Below are positions 1-6,178 of a stretch of 15,039 nt of DNA, in pieces. This DNA is from an uncultured Lachnospiraceae bacterium. Its GTDB lineage: Bacteria; Bacillota; Clostridia; Lachnospirales; Lachnospiraceae. How positions within the stretch are numbered: position 1 is the first letter of the stretch; every line of letters begins with the position of its first letter. The notes under the pieces are model-generated. The model did no database searches. It was not told where the DNA came from and saw only the letters and a list, made by a program, of their open reading frames with translations. The DNA lies in assembly GCA_934370915.1 (NCBI GenBank), contig CAKRNI010000046.1, positions 1 through 15,039 of the forward strand, in the 5' to 3' direction. Position numbers and translations under genes: made by a program.

Positions 1-243
1 GTCGTAAACCCGACAGGTCTTCATCTTCGCCCGGCGGGACTGCTCTGCCAGACATCCATGAAGTTCGATTCTAAAGTAATGATTTTTTATAAAGAAAAAG
101 AAATCAATGCGAAAAGTGTGTTAAACGTAATGGCATCCGGGATCCGGTGCGGCGATGAGATCACAGTACATTGTGATGGCCCGGACGAGAAAGAAGCCCT
201 GGAGGCTGTATGTGACCTGATTGAGACAGGCTTAAAGGAATAA
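1..243 (+). CDS. ptsH: HPr-family phosphocarrier protein, 5' end cut by window
   Basis: The reading frame is open from base 1 and codes for 80 visible residues, so only about five to seven N-terminal residues are missing from a protein of usual HPr length (85-88). The active-site motif GLHLRPA is visible, with the phospho-accepting histidine at codon 8. A serine in the context AKSVLNVM is at codon 39. The 31-residue spacing equals that between His15 and Ser46 of Bacillus HPr. Known for the family: HPr takes phosphate from Enzyme I on the His and passes it to sugar-specific EIIA, while HPr kinase phosphorylates the Ser for catabolite control. Both sites are kept, so this should be a working HPr and not a Crh-like protein lacking the His. 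An ATG at 58 is internal and would remove the active site. The next gene starts 114 bases downstream. A specialised HPr paralogue cannot be excluded. Confidence 0.9.
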   Translation, partial: VVNPTGLHLRPAGLLCQTSMKFDSKVMIFYKEKEINAKSVLNVMASGIRCGDEITVHCDGPDEKEALEAVCDLIETGLKE

Positions 244-294
244 GAACAGAATTTAAAGAAAAATAAGCAATGTGACGGCTGCAGGCTGTCATGG

Positions 295-331
295 CTCCCA
301 CCAAACCCGCAGGTAGAGGATCTGGTGGGAG
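295..331 (+). other. Stem-loop between the HPr gene and mrp
   Basis: CTCCCACCA (295-303) and TGGTGGGAG (323-331) form a perfect 9-bp stem around a 19-base loop. No T-run follows, so it is not a standard intrinsic terminator. It ends 27 bases before the mrp start codon, so it could be an mRNA processing or stabilising hairpin, or a leader structure. The function is unknown. Confidence 0.5.
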
Positions 332-357
332 AATAAGCGATAGAAAGAGAGAGAATC

Positions 358-1203
358 ATGAGCGAAACAGCAGAAAATTGTACACATGACTGCGGAACCT
401 GTACCGCAAACTGCGGAAGCAGGACAAATGAGCCGCAGAGCTTCCTTGAAAAGTTGAATCCGGCGAGCTCCGTAAAGAAAGTGATCGGCGTTGTCAGCGG
501 TAAAGGCGGTGTCGGAAAATCCTTAGTGACGTCCCTGATGGCCTGCCGCATGCGTGCGACAGGTGCGAGAGTCGGAATCCTCGATGCGGATATCACAGGT
601 CCGTCGATCCCGAGAGCCTTTGGGATCCATGACGGCGTGACAGTGACTCCGGATGGAAAGCTCCTTGTCCCGGCGACTTCCTCCACTGGCGTTGAGGTAA
701 TCTCCTCCAATATGCTTCTGGAGAATGAGACGGATCCGGTGATCTGGCGTGGTCCGGTGATTGCAGGTGCAGTGAAACAGTTCTGGAGTGAGACACTCTG
801 GCAGGATATCGACTACATGTTCGTAGATATGCCTCCGGGAACCGGCGATGTGCCGCTTACCGTATTCCAGTCTCTCCCGGTCAATGGAATCATCATCGTT
901 ACCTCCCCGCAGGAGCTTGTCTCCATGATCGTTGAGAAGGCGGTCAACATGGCGAAGAAAATGAATGTTCCGATCCTCGGTCTTGTTGAGAATATGAGCT
1001 ACCTCGAATGTCCGGACTGCGGAAAGAAGATTTCCGTCTTCGGTGAGAGCCATATTGATGACGTCGCAAAGGAATACGGAATTCCGGTTCTCGCTCAGAT
1101 CCCGATCCGTCCGGCAATCGCGAAGGCTGTCGACGAGGGAACGGTAGAGTATGTGGAAGCAGACTTCTTAGACAATGCGGTGAAGGCAGTGAAGGAAGCG
1201 TAG
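358..1203 (+). CDS. mrp: Mrp/Nbp35-type P-loop ATPase, iron-sulfur cluster carrier
   Basis: This 281-residue protein is of the Mrp/NBP35/ApbC class, cytosolic ATPases that hold and deliver Fe-S clusters to apo-proteins. Visible motifs: deviant Walker A GKGGVGKS (48-55), DADITGPSIP (76-85), DMPPGTGD (157-164) and ENMSY (211-215), followed by CPDC with cysteines 218 and 221. That CxxC is the known site where a bridging cluster forms between two subunits. The N-terminus adds four cysteines (8, 12, 15, 19) in a C-x3-C-x2-C-x3-C pattern, as in Nbp35 proteins; many bacterial Mrp proteins lack this and carry a DUF59 domain instead, which is absent here. The ATG at 358 follows a purine-rich AGAAAGAGAGAGA stretch that serves as a weak ribosome binding site. 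A terminator follows closely. It may be co-transcribed with the HPr gene, as I see no clear promoter in the gap. Confidence 0.93.
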   Translation: MSETAENCTHDCGTCTANCGSRTNEPQSFLEKLNPASSVKKVIGVVSGKGGVGKSLVTSLMACRMRATGARVGILDADITGPSIPRAFGIHDGVTVTPDGKLLVPATSSTGVEVISSNMLLENETDPVIWRGPVIAGAVKQFWSETLWQDIDYMFVDMPPGTGDVPLTVFQSLPVNGIIIVTSPQELVSMIVEKAVNMAKKMNVPILGLVENMSYLECPDCGKKISVFGESHIDDVAKEYGIPVLAQIPIRPAIAKAVDEGTVEYVEADFLDNAVKAVKEA

Positions 1204-1234
1204 GAAAAGCGAAAAAAATAAGATATGATACACA

Positions 1235-1267
1235 GGGCAGCTAAAGCAATAGCTGCCCATGTTTTTT
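1235..1267 (+). terminator. Intrinsic terminator after mrp
   Basis: GGGCAGCT (1235-1242) and AGCTGCCC (1251-1258) form a perfect 8-bp stem with an 8-base loop, followed by ATG and six Ts (1262-1267). It begins 32 bases after the mrp stop codon and ends the HPr-mrp transcription unit. Confidence 0.9.
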
Positions 1268-1336
1268 GTGTAATCGGAAATTCCGGGGAATTCCCTGTTA
1301 CACAACAGGCACATTCTTTTTGTGTAATCGAAAATT
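1263..1336. repeat. TGTGTAA inverted repeat plus a direct copy of its left arm
   Basis: An imperfect palindrome spans 1267-1304: two 18-base arms beginning TGTGTAA and ending TTACACA, 15 of 18 positions complementary, around a 2-base centre. The left arm with its T-run (1263-1282) is repeated directly at 1317-1336 with 19 of 20 bases identical. The palindrome overlaps the T-run of the mrp terminator. The TGTGTAA core is reminiscent of ends of some IS256-group elements, but no transposase or target duplication is visible. It may be a degenerate element end or a regulatory repeat. Confidence 0.55.
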
Positions 1337-1417
1337 AAAGTGTTCAATCTGGTAAATGACCACCACAGAAAGACAGATGAATGTCGGAGCCGGAAAAATT
1401 CATAAAAACGACTTTGA

Positions 1418-1434
1418 TATAGGAAAAACCTATA
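1418..1434. promoter_or_regulatory. Palindromic operator upstream of metNIQ
   Basis: TATAGGAAAAACCTATA is a perfect 6-5-6 palindrome and contains the T-N11-A core typical of LysR-family binding sites. Its centre (1426) is about 66 bases upstream of the start predicted from the promoter at 1456-1485, which is where LysR-type activators usually bind. It also overlaps a TATAAT sequence at 1431-1436 that has no convincing -35. No regulator gene is adjacent. Assignment to a methionine or cysteine regulator is inference. Confidence 0.5.
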
Positions 1435-1455
1435 ATAACTTATTTCTTATCTGTA

Positions 1456-1485
1456 TTGGACGGATCAGTGAAAACGTGATATCTT
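1456..1485 (+). promoter_or_regulatory. Candidate promoter for metNIQ
   Basis: TTGGAC (1456-1461) and TATCTT (1480-1485) are separated by 18 bases. Transcription would begin near 1492 and give a leader of about 50 bases, too short for an S-box riboswitch. Confidence 0.45.
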
Positions 1486-1530
1486 ATTAGCACACACAGA
1501 GATTAGAAAATGTGCGGCTGGTACGTACAT

Positions 1531-1536
1531 AGGAGG
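1531..1536 (+). promoter_or_regulatory. Ribosome binding site that fixes the metN start
   Basis: AGGAGG is six bases before the TTG at 1543. It lies downstream of the in-frame ATG at 1510, so that ATG cannot be served by it; TTG is the better start. Confidence 0.85.
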
Positions 1537-1542
1537 ATAAAA

Positions 1543-2577
1543 TTGATTCAGTTAGACCATATTACAAAGACCTTCGATACCGGCGCGGACAAAGTCCACG
1601 CGGTCTCCGATGTCACGCTCCATATTAAGAGCGGCGAGATCTTCGGTATCATCGGATTCTCCGGAGCCGGAAAATCCACACTGGTGCGATGCATCAACCT
1701 GCTTGAGAGACCGACGAGCGGAACCGTCACCGTAGACGGAAAAGTTCTTACGGATCTTCCGGCAAAGGAATTGAGAGAGGCGAGAAAGAAGATCGGAATG
1801 ATCTTCCAGCACTTTAACCTGATGCGTTCCAGAACGGTAGGCGAGAATGTTGCTTACCCGTTAAAGGGAAGCGGGCTTACAAAACCGCAGATCAAGGCGA
1901 AAGTGAAGGAGCTTCTGGAGCTTGTTGATATCGCGGAGAAAGAAAACGCGTATCCGAGCCAGCTTTCCGGCGGGCAGAAACAGAGAGTCGCGATTGCGCG
2001 GGCCCTTGCGAATGACCCGAAGGTTCTTCTCTGCGATGAAGCCACCAGCGCTCTGGATCCGCAGACTACGGGGGCAATTTTACAGCTCTTAAAGCACTTA
2101 AACAAGAAGCTTGGAATCACCATCGTGATCATTACCCACGAGATGGCAGTTGTCAAGGAGATCTGTGACAGGGTTGCCGTTATGGAACACGGAAATGTTG
2201 TCGAGGAAGGCGATGTGTTCTCAATCTTTGCGGCACCGAAGGCTGGCATCACGAGAGATTTCATCCGCACAACTTCAAACCTTCAGAAGATCGAGAAACT
2301 GATCGAGGATAAGTCACCGCTTGTAGAATTAAAGCCGGGCGAGAAGATCCTTCGGTTGAACTACATTAAGAAAAATACATCAGAGGCATTGATCTCCGAG
2401 ACTTCCAGAAAGTTCAACATCAACTTAAATATCATCTTCGCGGATCTGGAGATCGTCCAGGACGCGCCGATCGGCGGAACCGTAGCGATCGCCAGCGGCA
2501 GGAAAGAGGATATCGAGGGTGCAGTTGAATATCTGAAAGCAAAGAATGTAGGAGTGGAGGTGATTGAGAATGGCTGA
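1543..2577 (+). CDS. metN: Methionine ABC importer, ATP-binding protein
   Basis: This 344-residue protein is the ATPase of the MetNIQ importer, which takes up D- and L-methionine at the inner face of the membrane. Read from the TTG start it begins MIQLDHITKTF, the normal N-terminus of the family; starting at the ATG at 1510 would add 11 unrelated residues. Motifs: Walker A GFSGAGKST (38-46), Q-loop Gln89, signature LSGGQ (141-145), Walker B VLLCDE (161-166), H-loop His199. The region from about 265 to 344, including INLNIIFADLE and APIGGTVAIASG, is the C-terminal NIL domain, known to bind methionine and shut down the transporter when the cell is replete. The stop codon overlaps metI by 8 bases. 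The length is normal for the family, and nothing is missing. Confidence 0.97.
   Translation: MIQLDHITKTFDTGADKVHAVSDVTLHIKSGEIFGIIGFSGAGKSTLVRCINLLERPTSGTVTVDGKVLTDLPAKELREARKKIGMIFQHFNLMRSRTVGENVAYPLKGSGLTKPQIKAKVKELLELVDIAEKENAYPSQLSGGQKQRVAIARALANDPKVLLCDEATSALDPQTTGAILQLLKHLNKKLGITIVIITHEMAVVKEICDRVAVMEHGNVVEEGDVFSIFAAPKAGITRDFIRTTSNLQKIEKLIEDKSPLVELKPGEKILRLNYIKKNTSEALISETSRKFNINLNIIFADLEIVQDAPIGGTVAIASGRKEDIEGAVEYLKAKNVGVEVIENG
2556..2563 (+). promoter_or_regulatory. Ribosome binding site that fixes the metI start
   Basis: GGAGGTGA lies inside the end of metN and six bases before the ATG at 2570. The in-frame TTG at 2564 directly abuts it and is too close to be used. Confidence 0.8.
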
Positions 2578-3250
2578 TTTTTTAAATGCAATCATCCCAA
2601 ACGTGATGTCGAAGCCGGATGAGCTTCTGGAAAGCTTTGGACAGACGATCTACATGGTGATCGTATCAGGAGCCATCTCCATGGTATTCGGACTTTTCTT
2701 TGGAATTGTCCTCACGGCGACCGCTCCGAAGGGTGTTTTAAAAAACAAGGTTGTTTTCAATATTTTAGACAAGCTGGTAAATATTTTCCGTTCGATCCCG
2801 TTTGTTATTCTTCTGACAGCCCTGATTCCGCTGACCCGTATGGTGGTGGGAACCGCCATCGGCACGAAGGGAGCGATCTTACCGTTGATCTTCGGTACTG
2901 TCCCGTTCTTCACGAGACAGATCGAGAGTGCGCTCGCTGAAGTGGATTACGGACTGATCGAAGCGGCGGAGAGCATGGGGAACAGCCCGTGGGAGATCAT
3001 CTTCCGTGTATACTTAAAGGAGAGCGTACCGGGAATCGTCAGAGCGATGCAGATCACATTTATCAGCCTGGTAGGCCTTACCGCGATGGCAGGTGCTGTC
3101 GGCGGCGGCGGACTCGGAGACTTCGCGATCCGTTACGGTCATTCCAGAGGACAGACAGATGTCACATATGTGACGGTGATCATTATTCTGATCATGGTAA
3201 GCCTCATTCAGAGTACCGGTTCTTATGTCATTAAAAAGACAACCCACTAA
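2570..3250 (+). CDS. metI: Methionine ABC importer, permease
   Basis: This 226-residue integral membrane protein forms the dimeric channel of MetNIQ. About five hydrophobic segments are visible, beginning with TIYMVIVSGAISMVFGLFFG (26-45) and ending near VTVIIILIMVSLIQ (201-214). The cytoplasmic coupling loop EAAESMGNSPWEIIFRVYLK (131-150) is the EAA motif that docks onto MetN. The start is the ATG at 2570, giving MADFLNAI and an 8-base overlap with metN, a typical translational-coupling arrangement. The stop codon lies in the loop of a small hairpin (3242-3256). metQ follows after 178 bases with its own strong ribosome binding site. Confidence 0.96.
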   Translation: MADFLNAIIPNVMSKPDELLESFGQTIYMVIVSGAISMVFGLFFGIVLTATAPKGVLKNKVVFNILDKLVNIFRSIPFVILLTALIPLTRMVVGTAIGTKGAILPLIFGTVPFFTRQIESALAEVDYGLIEAAESMGNSPWEIIFRVYLKESVPGIVRAMQITFISLVGLTAMAGAVGGGGLGDFAIRYGHSRGQTDVTYVTVIIILIMVSLIQSTGSYVIKKTTH

Positions 3251-3256
3251 GTGGGT
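3242..3256 (+). other. Hairpin around the metI stop codon
   Basis: ACCCAC (3242-3247) and GTGGGT (3251-3256) pair around a 3-base loop that is exactly the metI TAA stop. No T-run follows. It could stabilise the metNI message against 3' decay. Confidence 0.4.
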
Positions 3257-3270
3257 AACCCTTGTTTCGC

Positions 3271-3294
3271 GGCCGGTATGTTTCGATACTGGTC
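3271..3294 (+). other. Second hairpin in the metI-metQ spacer
   Basis: GGCCGGTAT (3271-3279) pairs with ATACTGGTC (3286-3294), nine pairs including two G-U, around a 6-base loop. With the hairpin just upstream it makes the metI-metQ gap strongly structured. No T-run follows. Confidence 0.45.
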
Positions 3295-3306
3295 ATTAGA
3301 AACGAT

Positions 3307-3400
3307 CGTACAGCTTGAAGCGGCGCGGAAATTTTCTGAGCCGTATCAATAGAATGGAACTGTCCGGTCCGTACAGCGAATGCGGATAGAACCGTACAGC
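3307..3400. repeat. Three copies of CGTACAGC before metQ
   Basis: CGTACAGC occurs at 3307-3314, 3370-3377 and 3393-3400. The last two are part of an 11-base direct repeat CCGTACAGCGA (3369-3379 and 3392-3402). No good promoter is visible in this gap. The copies could be protein binding sites or a local duplication. Confidence 0.4.
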
Positions 3401-3428
3401 GAGAAAACAGTTTAGGAGGAGACATATT

Positions 3429-4319
3429 ATGAAGAAAAGATTTTTAGCACTTGGTACTGCAGCAGTTTTAGCATTATCCTTAACCGCATGCGGAAGCAGC
3501 CAGAAGGCAGAGACAACAGCGGCGGCAGCAGACACAACAGCAGCAGGTTCTGCGGCAGCGGCAGATACGACAGCAGCATCCGGCGAGAAGACTGTGATCA
3601 AGCTCGGTGTTGTCGGCGAGAACAATGAGCAGTGGCAGCCGGTTATCGAGAAACTTGCTGAGGAGAATATTGATCTGGAGCTTGTAAAGTTCGCGGATTA
3701 TCCGCTTCCGAACCGTGCGTTAAATGACGGCGAGATCGATTTAAACTCTTTCCAGCATATCGCATATTTTGAGGATGACTGCAAGAACAACGGATATGAC
3801 CTCTCCATCATCGGCGAGACCATCATCGCTCCGTTAGGCCTTTACTCCAACAAGATTAAGGACGTTTCCGAGATCAAGGACGGCGATATCATCGCAATCC
3901 CGAACGACGCTACAAACGGCGGACGTGCGTTAAAGCTTTTAGAGTCTGCAGGTCTCATTAAAATTGATCCGGCAGCGGGCTACACACCGACAAAGAAAGA
4001 CATCACAGAGAACCCGTTAAACCTTGACATCAAAGAGATTGAGGCAGCAAACACAGCAAGCCTTCTTCCGGACGTCGCAGCAGCAGTCATCAATGGCGGC
4101 CATGCGGTTGACAACGGCTTAAACCCGAAAGAAGATTCGATCTTCCTTGAGAGCGTCGAAGAGGGAAGTGACAACCCGTATGTAAACATCATCGTGGCAA
4201 GAACAGCTGACAAGGACAATGAGCTTTACAAGAAAGTTGTTGACTATTTCCGCACACCGGAAGTTGCGAAGGTGATCGAGGATACTTACAAGGGTGCTTA
4301 CATTCCGACATGGGAGTAA
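3429..4319 (+). CDS. metQ: Methionine ABC importer, substrate-binding lipoprotein
   Basis: This 296-residue lipoprotein captures methionine outside the membrane and delivers it to MetNI. The N-terminus is a lipoprotein signal: KKR, a hydrophobic core, then the lipobox LTAC with Cys21 as the lipid-anchored residue. Residues 22-54 form an Ala/Thr-rich flexible tether containing two copies of DTTAA. The NlpA/MetQ binding domain begins near KTVIKLGVV (54-62) and includes the family hallmark DYPLPNRALNDGEIDLNSFQ (90-109). The ATG is nine bases after AGGAGG (3414-3419). It is third in the metNIQ order, which is the usual one, and is followed by a strong terminator. The ligand could be a methionine derivative, but the complete operon argues for methionine. 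Confidence 0.96.
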   Translation: MKKRFLALGTAAVLALSLTACGSSQKAETTAAAADTTAAGSAAAADTTAASGEKTVIKLGVVGENNEQWQPVIEKLAEENIDLELVKFADYPLPNRALNDGEIDLNSFQHIAYFEDDCKNNGYDLSIIGETIIAPLGLYSNKIKDVSEIKDGDIIAIPNDATNGGRALKLLESAGLIKIDPAAGYTPTKKDITENPLNLDIKEIEAANTASLLPDVAAAVINGGHAVDNGLNPKEDSIFLESVEEGSDNPYVNIIVARTADKDNELYKKVVDYFRTPEVAKVIEDTYKGAYIPTWE

Positions 4320-4348
4320 GTTTTAGAATTTAAATAGTATGAATGGCC

Positions 4349-4394
4349 AAAGAGGCAGGATATCCCGTTTACGTGTGGGTTTCCTGCCTCTTTT
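4349..4394 (+). terminator. Intrinsic terminator after metQ
   Basis: GAGGCAGGA (4352-4360) pairs perfectly with TCCTGCCTC (4382-4390). Flanking AAA/TTT pairs extend the stem and a TTTT run closes it. It starts 30 bases after the metQ stop. The A-run on its 5' side suggests it could also work in reverse. Confidence 0.9.
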
Positions 4395-4401
4395 ACATGA
4401 A

Positions 4402-4422
4402 TTCACAAAATTTTCTTGTGAA
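4402..4422. repeat. Inverted repeat upstream of the MATE promoter
   Basis: TTCACAA-N7-TTGTGAA is a perfect 7-bp inverted repeat centred about 88 bases upstream of the predicted MATE transcription start. It could be a distal operator. No T-run follows. Confidence 0.4.
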
Positions 4423-4464
4423 ATAGACAACGATTTTCCTGTGACAGCGACGCCATGGAACTGC

Positions 4465-4493
4465 TTGCTTTTTCTCCCGAAATCCCGTATGAT
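4465..4493 (+). promoter_or_regulatory. Promoter for the MATE gene
   Basis: TTGCTT (4465-4470) and TATGAT (4488-4493) with a 17-base spacer. Transcription would begin near 4500 and leave a leader of about 78 bases. Confidence 0.6.
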
Positions 4494-4535
4494 TTACATA
4501 GATATTACATTTTAATGGGAAATTTTACATTAAAA
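4494..4535. promoter_or_regulatory. Candidate operator just downstream of the MATE -10 box
   Basis: TTACAT occurs three times (4494-4499, 4505-4510, 4525-4530), and TTTTAAT (4510-4516) and ATTAAAA (4529-4535) form an inverted repeat with a 12-base spacer. The position over the transcription start suits a repressor site. No adjacent regulator gene identifies the protein. Confidence 0.4.
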
Positions 4536-4577
4536 ACGAGATAAAACAGAAATAACAGTCAGAAAGGGGCAATACGG

Positions 4578-5948
4578 ATGCCGAGACCTCAAGGTGGACG
4601 AAAAACAAACATTGATATGACGGAGGGAGTGATCTGGAAGCAGCTGGTGCTGTTTGCGATCCCGCTGATCATGGGAAATGTGTTCCAGCAGCTCTACAAT
4701 ACCGTGGACAGCATCGTTGTGGGAAACTATCTCGGAACGTCGGCTCTGGCGGCTGTGGGAGCCACCACGGCGATCTGCAACACACTGGTGAACTTCTTCA
4801 ACGGAATCTCCATCGGAGCCGGTGTGGTGATCAGCACGAGTTTCGGCGCGAAAAACCATGAAAAGCTTCATGAAGCGGTGGAGACAACGATCCTCTTCGC
4901 GGTGATCGTCGGCTGCTTCGTCTCCCTGATCTCCATCGGAGTTGTTCCTGTGATGTTAAAGTGGATGTCCACGCCGGATGATGTAGTCGGACCGGCGGGG
5001 GAGTATTTAAAGATCTACTTTGCAGGAGTTCCGGTGCTGTTCCTCTACAATATGGGAAGCGCGATCTTAAGAGCTGTTGGAGATACGAGACGTCCGCTCC
5101 TGTTCCTGATCATCAGCAGCTGCTTAAATATTGTTCTGGATATCCTTTTTGTGGCGGTATTCCACTGGGGGATCAGCGGTGTGGCGATCGCCACGGTGAT
5201 GGCGGAGACAGTTTCCGCGTTCCTGGCCTGCATGACGCTCACAAGAACAGATGGAGCCCATAAACTTGTCTTAAGAGATTTACATATCAATAAGACCTGT
5301 CTCGGTGAAATCTTCCGAATCGGACTTCCGGCCGGTGTCCAGCAGGGCCTTACGGCATTCTCCAATGCTCTTGTACAGGCGTATGTCAACGGCCTTGGCT
5401 CCTCGGTTATTATGGCGGGCTGGAGCTGCCACTCGAAGATCGACCAGTTCGCGATCCTGCCGGCCCAGAGCATGGGGCAGGCCGCGACGACCTTCGTGGG
5501 ACAGAACCTCGGCGCAAAGGACGTAAAACGCGCAAGAAAAGGGGTCAGACAGGCGGTGTTCATGGGTGTCGGCGTGCTGATCTGCATCTCGATCGCCATG
5601 GCATTCTCCGCGAGATCTCTGGTATCCCTCTTCAACAGGGATCCGGACGTTCTGCATTACGGAACCCTGTTCATTCTGATGACCGTGCCGTTCCGCTTCT
5701 GCAGCTCCTTCAACCAGATCTTAGCCGGTTCCTTAAGGGGATCCGGGGACGCAAAGGGACCGATGTGCATCATGCTCTTCAGCTTCGTTGTCTGCCGACA
5801 GATCTATCTGTTCTTTGTTACAAAGATCGCCTTCAACGAGTTCACCGTAGGCCTCGGCTACCCGGTGGGCTGGATCGTGTGTGCGGTTATTTCCTACTTT
5901 TACTATAAGAGAAGCAGATGGGAAGAGCAGGTGGAGAAAGAAGCATAA
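4578..5948 (+). CDS. MATE family efflux transporter
   Basis: This 456-residue membrane protein has the length and about twelve hydrophobic segments expected for the multidrug and toxin extrusion family, which export cationic drugs or metabolites using a Na+ or H+ gradient. The first half has the family signature FQQLYNTVDSIVVGNYLGT (36-54), and the second half repeats the fold beginning around IFRIGLPAGVQQGL, with GQNLGAKDVKRARKG as the usual cytoplasmic loop. The tail after the last segment is short and charged (YKRSRWEEQVEKEA). The ATG at 4578 follows GAAAGGGG by nine bases; an internal ATG at 4617 also fits the family but lacks as good a site. The gene stands alone between two terminators with its own promoter. 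The substrate cannot be read from sequence. Confidence 0.93.
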   Translation: MPRPQGGRKTNIDMTEGVIWKQLVLFAIPLIMGNVFQQLYNTVDSIVVGNYLGTSALAAVGATTAICNTLVNFFNGISIGAGVVISTSFGAKNHEKLHEAVETTILFAVIVGCFVSLISIGVVPVMLKWMSTPDDVVGPAGEYLKIYFAGVPVLFLYNMGSAILRAVGDTRRPLLFLIISSCLNIVLDILFVAVFHWGISGVAIATVMAETVSAFLACMTLTRTDGAHKLVLRDLHINKTCLGEIFRIGLPAGVQQGLTAFSNALVQAYVNGLGSSVIMAGWSCHSKIDQFAILPAQSMGQAATTFVGQNLGAKDVKRARKGVRQAVFMGVGVLICISIAMAFSARSLVSLFNRDPDVLHYGTLFILMTVPFRFCSSFNQILAGSLRGSGDAKGPMCIMLFSFVVCRQIYLFFVTKIAFNEFTVGLGYPVGWIVCAVISYFYYKRSRWEEQVEKEA

Positions 5949-5963
5949 AATGAATAAAGATGT

Positions 5964-6016
5964 CCGCTGCCTGGTTCAACATGAACAGAATGTCATGGGA
6001 AACGGCGGCGGATTTT
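5964..6016 (+). terminator. Intrinsic terminator after the MATE gene
   Basis: CCGCTGCC (5964-5971) pairs with GGCGGCGG (6004-6011), eight pairs with one G-U, followed by ATTTTT. The 32-base loop contains a small internal hairpin, GTTC (5974-5977) with GAAC (5983-5986). Confidence 0.65.
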
Positions 6017-6030
6017 TGATTTTGTGTTCG

Positions 6031-6059
6031 TTGCGCTGATGGGAGATATGTGTTATACT
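6031..6059 (+). promoter_or_regulatory. Promoter for the DUF554 gene
   Basis: TTGCGC (6031-6036) and TATACT (6054-6059) have a 17-base spacer. Transcription would start near 6066, giving a leader of about 110-120 bases. That leader contains ATATC-N5-GATAT (6100-6114), a possible operator. Confidence 0.5.
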
Positions 6060-6178
6060 TAACTGCGCATGTCGTTTTATATGAATACGATATGGTGTTA
6101 TATCAGGCGGATATGATGTGACATGACACTGACAAGAGAAAAGAGGCAGGCAGCCGGACTGACAGAACGCGGCTGCGC

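Noticed and set aside
58..60. ATG 58 as the HPr start codon
   Set aside because: Starting there would remove the active-site histidine motif that is encoded in the same frame from base 1; the gene is simply cut by the window edge.
523..1053. A 176-codon open frame on the minus strand opposite mrp
   Set aside because: It is the antisense shadow of a clearly real gene with intact ATPase and cysteine motifs; it shows no family motif and no ribosome binding site. The other long minus-strand frames (for example 5045-5635, 9343-9951 and 14323-15000) are rejected for the same reason.
1510..1542. N-terminal extension of metN from ATG 1510
   Set aside because: The 11 added residues do not match MetN, and the AGGAGG at 1531-1536 lies inside the extension and points to TTG 1543.
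1204..1542. SAM riboswitch (S-box) before metN
   Set aside because: I looked for the conserved S-box core and a terminator/antiterminator pair before metN and found neither; the terminator at 1235-1267 belongs to mrp.
4402..4422. Rex operator
   Set aside because: The arms are in the opposite order (TTCACAA then TTGTGAA) and the spacer is 7, whereas Rex sites read TTGTGAA-N4-TTCACAA or TTGTTAA-N4-TTAACAA.
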